Below are positions 7,284 to 15,840 of a stretch of DNA of 64,000 nucleotides, piece after piece; positions within the stretch are counted from its first letter, which is position 1; every line of letters starts with the position of its first letter. A program made the position numbers and the translations under genes. Source of the DNA: Calothrix sp. NIES-4105 (GTDB lineage: Bacteria > Cyanobacteriota > Cyanobacteriia > Cyanobacteriales > Nostocaceae); the NCBI RefSeq assembly GCF_002368415.1, contig NZ_AP018290.1, positions 5,407,614 through 5,471,613 on the forward strand. The letters run 5' to 3'. The notes beneath the pieces were generated by a model. The model was given only the letters and a program-made list of their open reading frames with translations, was not told the origin of the DNA and ran no database searches.

Positions 7284-7353
7284 TATTTATTGGAAGACCC
7301 CTATTCCAGCGGGATATATGATATTGGAAAGTAAATAAAAGGCGCATTCGCCA

Positions 7354-9123
7354 ATGCTACGATTATTCATTTCCAAGAACTACGGCAATTATGCTGACAC
7401 GTTTTTAATGTTGGGTTTAGCGCGCGTTGTTGAATATGCTCTCAAGGTGACTAACCAAAAAAGCGGTATTCAACTTATTGATGAGGGGACGCGCTATTGT
7501 ATCCAGTTTAAGAAGAGTGTGAATTTAGAACCGATAGCTAAAATCACGTACACTTCCCCTTTCCCAGTTGTGAAGGGACAAAAAACGGATATTAGTAAGA
7601 TACCAGAGGAGGCAAACATTTTTAATACTGTTGAACATAATGAAATTCGCAAGGTTTACCGCGAGTTTATGTTTCAACGGGGTAAACGAACGGAAGAATC
7701 ACCACAACCTCCAGACTATAGAACTCAGAATGGCGCCATCTTAACTTCGATGCGTCATGACCGTAACCATAATGATTTATGGCTAGTTGGTTGGGAACTT
7801 AGAGATTATTTCGGCGCCTTAATTGTTGCGCTGTGCCAAGGTTTTAGCCAGGAGAATACTACAACTGAACTCGTTGCAGAGTTGTTTAAAGCTTCAACTG
7901 GATGTAAGTTACCTGATGCTAGTGCGGTGAAGGTTTATTTACCTACTTCTGTTCAGGGAGTTAACAGAGTTAAAGCAGACAGTAATAAAGTTGATTCGCA
8001 AAAAACAGATTGGTTGAGTTTATGGTTAATTGCCAATGGCTTATTTAACTTTGCTGTTGCGGAACGAGTCAAAATTGCTGAACGTGTTTATGACTGGCGC
8101 CTGGTTGCGTTACAGCCTCAAGATATATCTTTGAGTAAATACGACGATGTTTTAAAGCAGCTATTAATACATAATTTACCTGGAGGTGGACACGGCGCCG
8201 CGCGGTTTGATGCAGAGTTGGTAATCAGGTTTTGTCAGGAATTACTCAATCATCACCGTGCAGCGAATGAACAAGATGACTGGGATAAACCAGTAAATCA
8301 CTTTGTTAGTAACTTTGCTGGCACTCACTTTGGCGCCAAAGGTCAAGTTTATGGAGTCAAAGAAGTCTTTAGTTTAGGACTTCCCGCTTGGGTATATCCT
8401 CGCAACTACAATGAATTACTTGATTACCAAAATGTATTAGACGAACATCTCAATGTAGTCCGCGCGCTTTCTCTTGATGAAGGTCATAGCGAATTAATTG
8501 CTGCATATCGGGATTTTATTACTGGCAATGATTTATACCAGTTCTTCCGCTTTCAAGTTAGCTATGCCGATTATATTACTAAGATGGCAGGCGCCAATGC
8601 TAGGGTTGCACTTTTTTCTAAACAGGGGCTTAATTTAATGTTAAAGAATTTAAATAATAAGTACCGTCAAGATGACCGCGAATGGTCTTTAACTGAAATT
8701 ACTCAAGACTCAGGATTTTTGAATATTGCCAAAGCAATTAATAGCGCTACTGTTTATGCTGGCACTATTCGTGATAAAGATAATCAAAGTAAAGATACTG
8801 GTTGGGAAAGAATTTATGGTTTGGCACAGCGTTTAATTAGTCAATCTGGTTCTAAAAAGGATTTTATTATTGAAATCATGTCGTTTCTTGCTAGCTATGA
8901 GAATGAGAATCTGCGTATTGACGATGAGTTACGGAAATTGAAAAAACCTCGTCGCATTTGGACGACGAAAGATGATTTGGATAGGTTGATTAATTTGATT
9001 GATAATCATGGCTCTAGTTTGGTGGCTAATCTTTTAATTGCTTATGGGTATGCAAAAGGTTGGGGTAAAGCAAAGGATGAGAAAGAGCAAACAGAGGAGA
9101 GTTTAGTTGAATGCGTTAATTAA
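7354..9123 (+). CDS. cas8: Putative large Cascade subunit (Cas8-like, family not recognised)
   Basis: The 589-residue protein occupies the position of the large Cascade subunit directly before cas7-cas5-cas6. The N terminus (LRLFISKNYGNYADTFLMLG) and other parts (SMRHDRNHNDLWLVGWELRD near 130-150; LPGGGHGAARFDAEL near 275-289) did not remind me of a named Cas8 or Cas10 family, and I see no HD, palm-domain GGDD or zinc-finger CxxC pairs. Assignment is therefore by context. In type I systems this subunit recognises the PAM and recruits Cas3. An acidic Lys/Glu-rich C terminus ends EQTEESLVECVN. Start ATG 7354 is preceded by a weak AAAGG. Confidence 0.72.
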   Translation: MLRLFISKNYGNYADTFLMLGLARVVEYALKVTNQKSGIQLIDEGTRYCIQFKKSVNLEPIAKITYTSPFPVVKGQKTDISKIPEEANIFNTVEHNEIRKVYREFMFQRGKRTEESPQPPDYRTQNGAILTSMRHDRNHNDLWLVGWELRDYFGALIVALCQGFSQENTTTELVAELFKASTGCKLPDASAVKVYLPTSVQGVNRVKADSNKVDSQKTDWLSLWLIANGLFNFAVAERVKIAERVYDWRLVALQPQDISLSKYDDVLKQLLIHNLPGGGHGAARFDAELVIRFCQELLNHHRAANEQDDWDKPVNHFVSNFAGTHFGAKGQVYGVKEVFSLGLPAWVYPRNYNELLDYQNVLDEHLNVVRALSLDEGHSELIAAYRDFITGNDLYQFFRFQVSYADYITKMAGANARVALFSKQGLNLMLKNLNNKYRQDDREWSLTEITQDSGFLNIAKAINSATVYAGTIRDKDNQSKDTGWERIYGLAQRLISQSGSKKDFIIEIMSFLASYENENLRIDDELRKLKKPRRIWTTKDDLDRLINLIDNHGSSLVANLLIAYGYAKGWGKAKDEKEQTEESLVECVN

Positions 9124-9206
9124 CCTATGGCGCCATTTTTTGAACAAATTAAGCTGCTTGTAAGGTGGGCATTGCCCACCATACGTCTAAAATTCATCTA
9201 AAAACT

Positions 9207-10151
9207 ATGAAAAACACAAATTTTCTTGCTTACTCTATTTCCATCAGCGGTCTGCTATCCTGGCAACTTCATGCTTTGAATAACGAAGGAAACGAGGGAA
9301 ATCAATCTTTGACTCGTCGCTTTTATATCATTCAAAAAGGGATGAGCGAGCCAGAATATGTAAATGGTGTTTCGGGTGATATGCTCAAACATATCCAAGC
9401 TGAACATTTACACAGAATTGCAATTGAAGAAGGATTGAGTTTATCTGAAGGTGGTAAACTATTTAATCCTGATAGAATTGGATATGATATTGAGAAAAAT
9501 CTGCCCATATTTACAGATAAAGATGCTGGTTTAGGCGCCAAAACTCATAAAGTTCTCCAGCGCTGTACTATGAGTGACTTGGAAGGGTTTATGGTAACGG
9601 TGAAAGGAGGGCAAACACTGAAACGCGAATCTGCTATTGAATTCGGCGCCATTGTTGGTTTACCTACTCTTGTGAAAACTCAGAGTTACTTTCATGCTAA
9701 ATACGGTGTTGAAAATCCTACTCCTTATAATGTTCAGGTAAGTTCAGGTTTATACGCTACTGTTTTGAATATTGAAGCTTTCCGCATTGGCTATAACCCC
9801 CACAATTTTAGCTATAGCATTGATGGCGCCGAGCGTAAAAAACGTTTAGATGCTTTACTCAAGAGTGTACTTTATACATACATGCAACCTAACGGTGCAA
9901 AGCGAAATACAAATTTACCTCACCCTGATTATTTTGAAGGAGTAATTACTGTAAGCACTCGTCGCTGTCCGGCGCCTATGCTTAGTCCTTTGGAAACTGA
10001 CTATCACCGTCAAATTTATAGTTTGGCTGATACTTTGAATAATCTTAACGGCGCCGATACTATTTGCTGCTTTGATTTTGAGTCAATGGCTCAGTTTGCT
10101 GAAAAAATTCAAACAATTATTGCACTAGCACAGCCTTGGGAAAGTGAATAA
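9207..10151 (+). CDS. cas7: Cas7, DevR/Csa2-type Cascade backbone protein
   Basis: The 314-residue product shows the N-terminal pattern of DevR/Csa2/Cst2-type Cas7 proteins: a first strand (LAYSISISGLLSW), then LHALNNEGNEGN and, near residue 55, VNGVSGDMLKHIQAEHL, the G.ML.H.HAEHL signature. Further conserved parts are RCTMSDLEGFMV and a C-terminal DTICCFDFES. Cas7 polymerises along the crRNA spacer. I start it at ATG 9207; the upstream in-frame extension (from 9165) is encoded by a GGTGGGCATTGCCCACC hairpin repeat and is unlikely to be translated. The DevR-like type fits subtype I-A or I-B relatives. Confidence 0.88.
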   Translation: MKNTNFLAYSISISGLLSWQLHALNNEGNEGNQSLTRRFYIIQKGMSEPEYVNGVSGDMLKHIQAEHLHRIAIEEGLSLSEGGKLFNPDRIGYDIEKNLPIFTDKDAGLGAKTHKVLQRCTMSDLEGFMVTVKGGQTLKRESAIEFGAIVGLPTLVKTQSYFHAKYGVENPTPYNVQVSSGLYATVLNIEAFRIGYNPHNFSYSIDGAERKKRLDALLKSVLYTYMQPNGAKRNTNLPHPDYFEGVITVSTRRCPAPMLSPLETDYHRQIYSLADTLNNLNGADTICCFDFESMAQFAEKIQTIIALAQPWESE

Positions 10152-10159
10152 TTATTTTT

Positions 10160-10234
10160 ACCACAGAGACGCAAAGTACGCAGAGAGTAAGAGGAATGAA
10201 CCACAAAGGCACAAAGGACACAAAGGAAGAGGAG
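10160..10234. repeat. CACAGAGAC / CACAAAGG dispersed repeat
   Basis: Bases CCACAGAGACGCAAAG and CCACAAAGGCACAAAGG form the common cyanobacterial intergenic repeat; inverted copies are visible at 34850-34915 and inside 62580-62700. Here it fills the gap between cas7 and cas5. Confidence 0.6.
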
Positions 10235-10259
10235 TATAGGAGATAACTCACCTAAATTT

Positions 10260-11012
10260 ATGAGATTAACTACTAATAGTTCCCCTCTCCTCGCAGGAGA
10301 GGGGTTAGGGGAGAGGTGGTTAACAGTCATTTATCAACCCGTAAGTTTATTTTCCCTGAAACGTTACGATGCTACCAGTATGGCCGTGCGCTCTAATTTA
10401 ATTCCGACTCCATATGCAATTAAAATGGCACTGTTAAAAGTGTTGCTCGAAAGTCAGGGAAAACACCATGAAAATGACTTCGACTTGTGGATAAAACACC
10501 AGTTTATCTGGATTCGTGATTTACATATATATGTGATGCCACCAGAACAGTTAGTGGTAAATCGTAACGGTTACAAACTGCGTTATTATGACCAAACCGC
10601 AGATAAAGCCGATAAAAGTCGCACGACTATACCTATGCAAGATGGTTTTGTATTTCGAGAATGGATACATTTACAGGGAGACTTACAAATTTGCTGCGGT
10701 AAGACAACGCGACTTGATGAACTTACACAGCTATTTGCCCAAATTAATTATTTTGGTAAACGAGGTTGTTTTTTCCAGTTTCTACCTGGCGCCACTCAAG
10801 AAACTTCCGAACCTATGTTTACATCTGACCCCAGCACCAGTTTTACTATTCAACCAATGGATGACTTGGGTAAAAAGACTACCTTCAACCGTATAAATCC
10901 TTTCTCCAACGAAAAAGCTCAACTCCATAAAGACAGGATAATAGAACCTGGATATTTACCTTTACAACTTCGAGCTACTGGCGCCCGTTATGACTTCTAC
11001 CAAAGATACTAG
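10260..11012 (+). CDS. cas5: Cas5, Cascade foot subunit
   Basis: The body begins VIYQPVSLFSLKRY and continues IPTPYAIKMALLKVLL (near residues 48-63), the Cas5-typical start (first strand of the RRM-like fold, then the P.PYAI helix). Cas5 caps the crRNA 5' handle. The only ATG that keeps this strand is 10260, but the first 20 or so residues are encoded by a CCCCTCTCCTCGCAGGAGAG-type repeat (10279-10318); the conserved part starts at a GTC/ATT pair near 10326, and the next Met (10381) would cut into the fold. The N terminus thus looks repeat-derived. The C-terminal end overlaps cas6 by 23 bases. Confidence 0.83.
   Translation: MRLTTNSSPLLAGEGLGERWLTVIYQPVSLFSLKRYDATSMAVRSNLIPTPYAIKMALLKVLLESQGKHHENDFDLWIKHQFIWIRDLHIYVMPPEQLVVNRNGYKLRYYDQTADKADKSRTTIPMQDGFVFREWIHLQGDLQICCGKTTRLDELTQLFAQINYFGKRGCFFQFLPGATQETSEPMFTSDPSTSFTIQPMDDLGKKTTFNRINPFSNEKAQLHKDRIIEPGYLPLQLRATGARYDFYQRY
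10279..10318. repeat. C-rich/G-rich hairpin repeat inside the cas5 5' end
   Basis: A CCCCTCTCCTCGCAGGAGAG hairpin followed by GGGTTAGGGGAGAGG is the same family as at 13752-13793 (between cas1 and cas2) and 56711-56763 (inside the UvrD-like gene). Confidence 0.65.
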
Positions 11013-11997
11013 TACACATTTTGCTGGACTAAGCGTTGTTTTACGGCCTACCCAAACAGTATGCGACGCTACCCCCTTAACATCTTGGTTGCCAAATGAA
11101 TTATTTCCTGCTTGGATACCTCAACGGTATATAGATGGCGTTACAAAGATTATGCCTGTATTGCCACAACCTGCTTTGTATGAAAGCTTGATGCAATGTA
11201 TTATAGGGCAAATCGGTAGTAATAATCTGGTGGAATGGCGCCAAAAACCCTACGAATTAACAGGAGTAGAAGTAAATAACAATTCTTTACATAGCATTCA
11301 AGTATCAATCAACCCTGTTAGTCCTCTTCCTCCTACCATTGCACGCGCGGTTCATGCTTTGTGCTTCCACTGGTTTGCCAAAACAGACCCTACTTTAGCT
11401 CAAACATTGCACGAACAAGAAAATTTACCAATGACTACAGGAATAGAGTATTGCTCCGCTAAAAAGATATTGCTCAAAATCAACTTATTGCAAAAAGAAT
11501 TACTGGCGCCGCTACTATGGGGAATGAGTTCAGATTTAGGCAATGAGATTAGTATAGCGGGAATACCTTGTAGGTTAAATACTTGGGTTGACGTAGTGCA
11601 AGCAAGTAGCTATGAAAAACTCATGCAAGTACCTGCCCAGAACTTTATACAATTAGAATTTCTCACCCCCACAAGTTTTAAACAAGGCAAATATATCCAA
11701 CCATTCCCATTATTAGAACTAGTTTTTAACGGTTTGCTGCGACGCTGGAATAAATTTGCCCCAGAAAACTTACACTTTCCCCAAGTTGAATGGAACGGTT
11801 TAGTTTCTGCTTACGAACTCAAAACCCATGCGATGAAAATGGAAGGAGGAGGAGAAATAGGCGCCGAAGGTCGGGTAAAATACCGTTTTGCTTCTTCAGA
11901 ACAAGCCAAAATTGCCACCGTCCTAGCGCATTTTGCCTGCTTCGCTGGAGTTGGACGCAAAACCACAATGGGAATGGGACAAACAAGAATCAGTTAG
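10990..11997 (+). CDS. cas6: Cas6, pre-crRNA endoribonuclease
   Basis: The 335-residue protein has the paired ferredoxin-like layout of Cas6 and ends with the Gly-rich loop GVGRKTTMGMGQ, the RNA-binding signature before the C terminus. A central region reads FLTPTSFKQGKYIQPFP, the usual T.F...g....P.P segment of the Cas6 C-terminal domain. Cas6 cleaves the repeat below the CCCG/CGGG stem to leave an 8-nt handle, here probably GACTGAAAC-proximal. The ATG overlaps the end of cas5, indicating translational coupling. The stop codon comes from the first TAG of a TTAGGAG heptamer run. Confidence 0.9.
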   Translation: MTSTKDTSTHFAGLSVVLRPTQTVCDATPLTSWLPNELFPAWIPQRYIDGVTKIMPVLPQPALYESLMQCIIGQIGSNNLVEWRQKPYELTGVEVNNNSLHSIQVSINPVSPLPPTIARAVHALCFHWFAKTDPTLAQTLHEQENLPMTTGIEYCSAKKILLKINLLQKELLAPLLWGMSSDLGNEISIAGIPCRLNTWVDVVQASSYEKLMQVPAQNFIQLEFLTPTSFKQGKYIQPFPLLELVFNGLLRRWNKFAPENLHFPQVEWNGLVSAYELKTHAMKMEGGGEIGAEGRVKYRFASSEQAKIATVLAHFACFAGVGRKTTMGMGQTRIS

Positions 11998-12165
11998 GAG
12001 TTAGGAGGGGTGGGTTCACCTAAATTTTTCATTATTAAGCAGGATATAGATAAACCCACCCGTACAGGAGTTAGGAGTAGGAGTAGGTTGGGTGGAGCGC
12101 TTGCGCGTAACCCAACATCAACGTGCGAATTCATATTGAATTTTACCCAACCCATAATAATATAA
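11994..12165. repeat. Heptamer and TTGGGT-type dispersed repeats between cas6 and cas4
   Basis: The stretch holds TTAGGAG heptamers (11995-12009 and 12068-12085), a GGTGGGTTCACC half-hairpin and GGTTGGGTGGAGCGCTTGCG with the inverted AACCCAAC, a repeat type common in cyanobacterial spacers. No gene is present. Confidence 0.6.
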
Positions 12166-12172
12166 ATATCCA

Positions 12173-12766
12173 ATGATAGAAAACTATTTACCTCTAGCTT
12201 ATCTAAACGCTTGGGAATATTGCGCGCGCCGATTTTATCTAGAATATGTGTTGGGCGAAATGGAAGACAACGAACACATTATATTAGGGCGCCATATTCA
12301 CCGCAATATCAACGAAGAAAGCATACTCACTGAAGGTGATACTGTAATTCGGCAGCAGCAATGGGTATGGAGTGACCAATTAAAAGTAGCGGGTATTATC
12401 GACGCTGTTGAAGAGTGTAATGGTCAACTAGTGCCAGTTGAATATAAAAAAGGCAAAATGGCACAACATTTAAATGACCATTTTCAACTTTGTGCTGCTG
12501 CTATATGTATAGAAGAACGCACTGGACGTAGTATTCCTTATGGTGATATTTTTTACCACGCCAATAGAAGACGAGAAACAGTAGCTTTTACACCTCAGCT
12601 TCGACAAGCTACCGAACAGGCAATTTTACTTGCTCAAAATGCCGCTACTGGCGCCATGCCTTCACCAATTAACAATACCAAAAAGTGTCAATCATGTAGC
12701 TTGCAAAGAATTTGTTTGCCCTTTGAAGTTAAAGCATTACGCGCTCATAACCAATCACAAATATAA
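12173..12766 (+). CDS. cas4: Cas4, Fe-S PD-(D/E)XK exonuclease of adaptation
   Basis: The 197-residue protein carries all Cas4 marks: the first Fe-S cysteine in NAWEYCARRFYLEY (near 17), the RecB-type core GIIDAVEE with a following VEYKKGK (D-...E-x-K), QLCAAAICIEE (QxxxY-like helix) and the C-terminal cysteine cluster CQSCSLQRIC (near 175-184). Cas4 trims prespacers and selects PAM-side orientation together with Cas1-Cas2. The gene is followed after 7 bases by cas1, so the two are co-translated. Length matches stand-alone Cas4. Confidence 0.93.
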   Translation: MIENYLPLAYLNAWEYCARRFYLEYVLGEMEDNEHIILGRHIHRNINEESILTEGDTVIRQQQWVWSDQLKVAGIIDAVEECNGQLVPVEYKKGKMAQHLNDHFQLCAAAICIEERTGRSIPYGDIFYHANRRRETVAFTPQLRQATEQAILLAQNAATGAMPSPINNTKKCQSCSLQRICLPFEVKALRAHNQSQI

Positions 12767-12773
12767 AATAAAA

Positions 12774-13751
12774 ATGACTGTTCTTTACGTTACTCAACCT
12801 GAAGCTGTTCTCAGTAAAAACTACGAAGCCTTTACTGTTGCACTCAAACAAGAAGATGGAACTTGGAGCAAAAAAAGTATTCCTGCCCAAACGGTAGAAC
12901 AAGTTGTGCTTATGGGCAATCCCCAAGTTACCGGAGATGCTTTAGTATATGCTCTAGAATTAGGAATGCCTATACATTACCTTTCCCCATTCGGTAAATA
13001 CTTAGGCTCTGCACTTCCGGGACACTCACGCAACGGGCAATTAAGACTGGCGCAATATCAAGTTTATAACGATGCAGTTCGGCGCCTGGAATTAGTCAAA
13101 GCAATAGTTACAGCAAAAATTCACAATCAATACCTAATTTTATACCGTCATAACGAACGAAATAATCCCCTTAAACAACGTAAAAACCAAGTTCAAAGCC
13201 AGCAAAATATCGACCAAGTGCGAGGAATTGAAGGTTTAGCAGCACGAGAATATTTTGCTTGTTGGGACAGAATGGTTGGTAAACAATGGACTTTTACTGG
13301 TAGAAATAGGCGCCCACCAACTGACCCTGTAAATTCACTTTTAAGTTTTGCCTATGGTTTATTACGAGTTCAAGTTACAGCAGGTGTTCATCTTGCCGGA
13401 CTTGACCCTTACATTGGTTACTTACACGAGGTTCATCATGGACAACCTTCGATGGTCTTAGATTTGATGGAAGAATTCCGTCCCTTAATTGCCGATAGCG
13501 TAGTGTTAGGAATATTACGTCAAGGTGAAATTAAACCCAATGATTTTACTGAAAGTTTAGGTGCCTATCAGTTGTCTGAATCTGGAAGAAAGTGCTTCTT
13601 AGAGGCATTTGAACGTAAGATGAACGATGAATTTAAGCACGCTGTATTCGATTATAGGTGTACGTATAGACGCGCGGTAGAACTACAAGCACGGTTGCTA
13701 AGTCGGCATTTACAAGAAGGTACTCCTTATAAACCTTTGATTTTAAGATAA
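12774..13751 (+). CDS. cas1: Cas1, spacer integrase
   Basis: The 325-residue protein starts MTVLYVTQPEAVLSKNY; an upstream in-frame extension to 12630 overlaps cas4 and is not needed. Active-site regions are clear: IEGLAAREYF with the metal Glu near residue 153, and GYLHEVHHGQPSMVLDLMEE with the catalytic His near 217 and Asp/Glu near 230. Cas1 forms the Cas1-Cas2 integrase that inserts spacers at the leader end. RRPPTDPVNSLLSFAYGLL is the usual P.N..LSF.Y.ll helix. The type I clade fits the neighbouring genes. Confidence 0.96.
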   Translation: MTVLYVTQPEAVLSKNYEAFTVALKQEDGTWSKKSIPAQTVEQVVLMGNPQVTGDALVYALELGMPIHYLSPFGKYLGSALPGHSRNGQLRLAQYQVYNDAVRRLELVKAIVTAKIHNQYLILYRHNERNNPLKQRKNQVQSQQNIDQVRGIEGLAAREYFACWDRMVGKQWTFTGRNRRPPTDPVNSLLSFAYGLLRVQVTAGVHLAGLDPYIGYLHEVHHGQPSMVLDLMEEFRPLIADSVVLGILRQGEIKPNDFTESLGAYQLSESGRKCFLEAFERKMNDEFKHAVFDYRCTYRRAVELQARLLSRHLQEGTPYKPLILR

Positions 13752-13765
13752 AACCCCTCTCCAAA

Positions 13766-13794
13766 CCTCTCCTCTGCGAGGGGAGAGGCTTTTT
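13766..13794 (+). terminator. Hairpin with T run between cas1 and cas2
   Basis: CCTCTCCTC and GAGGGGAGAGG pair around TGC and are followed by CTTTTTC. The element belongs to the repeat family found at 10279 and 56711. If it terminates, cas2 would need its own promoter in the remaining 50 bases. Confidence 0.5.
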
Positions 13795-13843
13795 CGACTA
13801 TTTTATCTTTGCCCTTTTCTCCTTTCTCTATTTTCAAAACACC

Positions 13844-14137
13844 ATGACTACACTGTTTTATCTAATTATTTACGACTTACCAGATAACAAAGCAGCTAAT
13901 AGGCGCCGGACTCGCTTGCATAAAATGCTCACTGGTTATGGAACATGGACACAATACAGCGTATTCGAGTGCTTCTTAACTGCGGTAAAATTTACTCAGC
14001 TACAAATAAAAGTAGAAAAATTAATCAAGCCCGATGAAGACTCCGTGCGAGTATATGTATTGGACGCTGGGTCTGTAAAGCGAACCATTACCTATGGCTC
14101 AGAAAAACCTAGACAAGAACAAGTAATCGTTTTATGA
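13844..14137 (+). CDS. cas2: Cas2, adaptation nuclease-fold protein
   Basis: The 97-residue ferredoxin-fold protein starts LFYLIIYDLPDNKAANRRRT, where the Asp after the first strand (YDLPD) is the family's conserved acid, and continues GTWTQYSVFECFL and VRVYVLDAG. Size and motifs are typical for Cas2, which bridges two Cas1 dimers. It is the last cas gene, 92 bases after cas1 and directly before the leader of array 2. Confidence 0.95.
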   Translation: MTTLFYLIIYDLPDNKAANRRRTRLHKMLTGYGTWTQYSVFECFLTAVKFTQLQIKVEKLIKPDEDSVRVYVLDAGSVKRTITYGSEKPRQEQVIVL

Positions 14138-14145
14138 TTAAGCTA

Positions 14146-14357
14146 TCAGCTTGACGTTTCGTAAATCGAAGCGAGGGCAAAAACCCTAGGGGTTTCACGA
14201 AAAACGCCAGAACCTTGACAATATAATAGTTTGAGCATTTTCAATATTGAGACAAGTGCTAATTAGTCTCAATAAGCACGGCTGAAATAAAGCCAAATTT
14301 AGGTTTCACGAAAACCCTCTGTGCAGTGCTTACCCTGTAAGGGTTTCAGCGCGCGAT
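14146..14357 (+). promoter_or_regulatory. CRISPR leader of array 2
   Basis: The stretch between cas2 and the first repeat shares several conserved blocks in the same order with the leader at 4849-5065 (see there). A TATAAT-like hexamer occurs in GACAATATAATAG; the other leader has GACAAGATAATA at the same place, so a shared promoter is plausible. Confidence 0.78.
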
Positions 14358-15617
14358 CTTTAAACTTTACGAATCCCGTTATCGGGACTGAAACTTCTAT
14401 TGCGGTGCAAGCCGCATTGACGACACTTACCTTTAAACTTTACGAATCCCGTTATCGGGACTGAAACTCCCCAAAAATATCCTGCACCAATTTTAACAGT
14501 GGACTTTAAACTTTACGAATCCCGTTATCGGGACTGAAACCCCACGTGCCTTGTTCATCAAGCTTGTCTCCACCTTCTTTAAACTTTACGAATCCCGTTA
14601 TCGGGACTGAAACATCAAACGATGCAAGGAAAAACACTATCGATAAAACTTTAAACTTTACGAATCCCGTTATCGGGACTGAAACATAACACTTAACTTT
14701 TAGGCAACTATACTATCACATGGCTTTAAACTTTACGAATCCCGTTATCGGGACTGAAACGTACTTACGCATCTGGCCCGCCAAAACTTACAGTCACTTT
14801 AAACTTTACGAATCCCGTTATCGGGACTGAAACAGATTACAAGCTAGTGCAGGTGGAGTAATCGCGCACTTTAAACTTTACGAATCCCGTTATCGGGACT
14901 GAAACTCATCTACTAATACCCAATCACTAGACTTATCTAGCTTTAAACTTTACGAATCCCGTTATCGGGACTGAAACGTTTTGATTGGCAACCGATTGAT
15001 AATACTAAACCTGCTTTAAACTTTACGAATCCCGTTATCGGGACTGAAACTCTAACTGAAGGTCAAACTTAGTAAGAGGTTCCAACTTTAAACTTTACGA
15101 ATCCCGTTATCGGGACTGAAACATACAAAGCCCGATTAACCACTATTATCATCGTGGCTTTAAACTTTACGAATCCCGTTATCGGGACTGAAACGTTTCC
15201 CAGCTTCTACATCGCCCCTAGACGCTCGCCTTTAAACTTTACGAATCCCGTTATCGGGACTGAAACCGTATTTTAACCTTGCAAAGCGGAACTGTAATTG
15301 GCTTTAAACTTTACGAATCCCGTTATCGGGACTGAAACCTTCCAAACAGATAATTCCATATACCGATGCCATTTCTTTAAACTTTACGAATCCCGTTATC
15401 GGGACTGAAACCTGATTGCCGATAGCCCAATCATCAAAAGCAAATAACTTTAAACTTTACGAATCCCGTTATCGGGACTGAAACTGTTATCTGTAGTTTA
15501 CAAAGTACGGCTCTGCACCTTTAAACTTTACGAATCCCGTTATCGGGACTGAAACATTACTCTAATTCCTGAACTGGGATGTGCTGCTGGCTTTAAAACT
15601 TACGAATCCTGATATCG
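14358..15617 (+). CRISPR. CRISPR array 2: 17 full repeats plus degenerate terminal repeat
   Basis: A 37-nt repeat starting CTTTAAACTT and ending GGGACTGAAAC with a CCCG-TTAT-CGGG stem-loop occurs 17 times without visible change, from 14358 to 15555, with spacers of about 34-37 nt. An eighteenth copy at 15591 is degenerate (CTTTAAAACTTACGAATCCT, then GATATCG) and marks the distal end. The decay at the 3' side and the leader on the 5' side agree on orientation. The perfect repeats suggest recent or maintained activity. Confidence 0.98.
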
Positions 15618-15840
15618 CAAGGCGCCATATTAGAAATACATTACGTGTTAGGTTTACCGTACTTATATTTTTCGTATTTACACGACTCCTAATTATCCTA
15701 TTAATAACGGTCGGTTTTCATTAATATAAAAGTAATATTAACCCTATTTCCAAGCATTTTAAACTTCATTACTATAAAGACATACGAAACGATATACCAA
15801 ACTAATTAATTAATACACAAGCAGAAAGGAGCAACGCAAA
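15618..15840 (+). promoter_or_regulatory. Upstream region of the first hsp20 gene
   Basis: This AT-rich gap has no gene. It ends with a good Shine-Dalgarno (GAAAGGAG, 15823-15830) before the ATG at 15841. I looked for a CIRCE element (TTAGCACTC inverted repeat) and did not see one, so any heat control may use another operator or an RNA thermosensor in the leader. Confidence 0.4.

Noticed and set aside
10109-10330. Minus-strand frame of 73 codons across the cas7-cas5 gap
   Set aside because: It is encoded almost wholly by dispersed repeats and overlaps both cas genes antisense; composition is Leu/Ser/Pro rich without a fold.
14395-15590. Self-targeting spacers in array 2
   Set aside because: I compared spacer ends by eye with neighbouring genes and saw no match; a systematic search could not be run.
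15618-15840. Possible CIRCE operator before hsp20
   Set aside because: No TTAGCACTC inverted repeat was found in the region.
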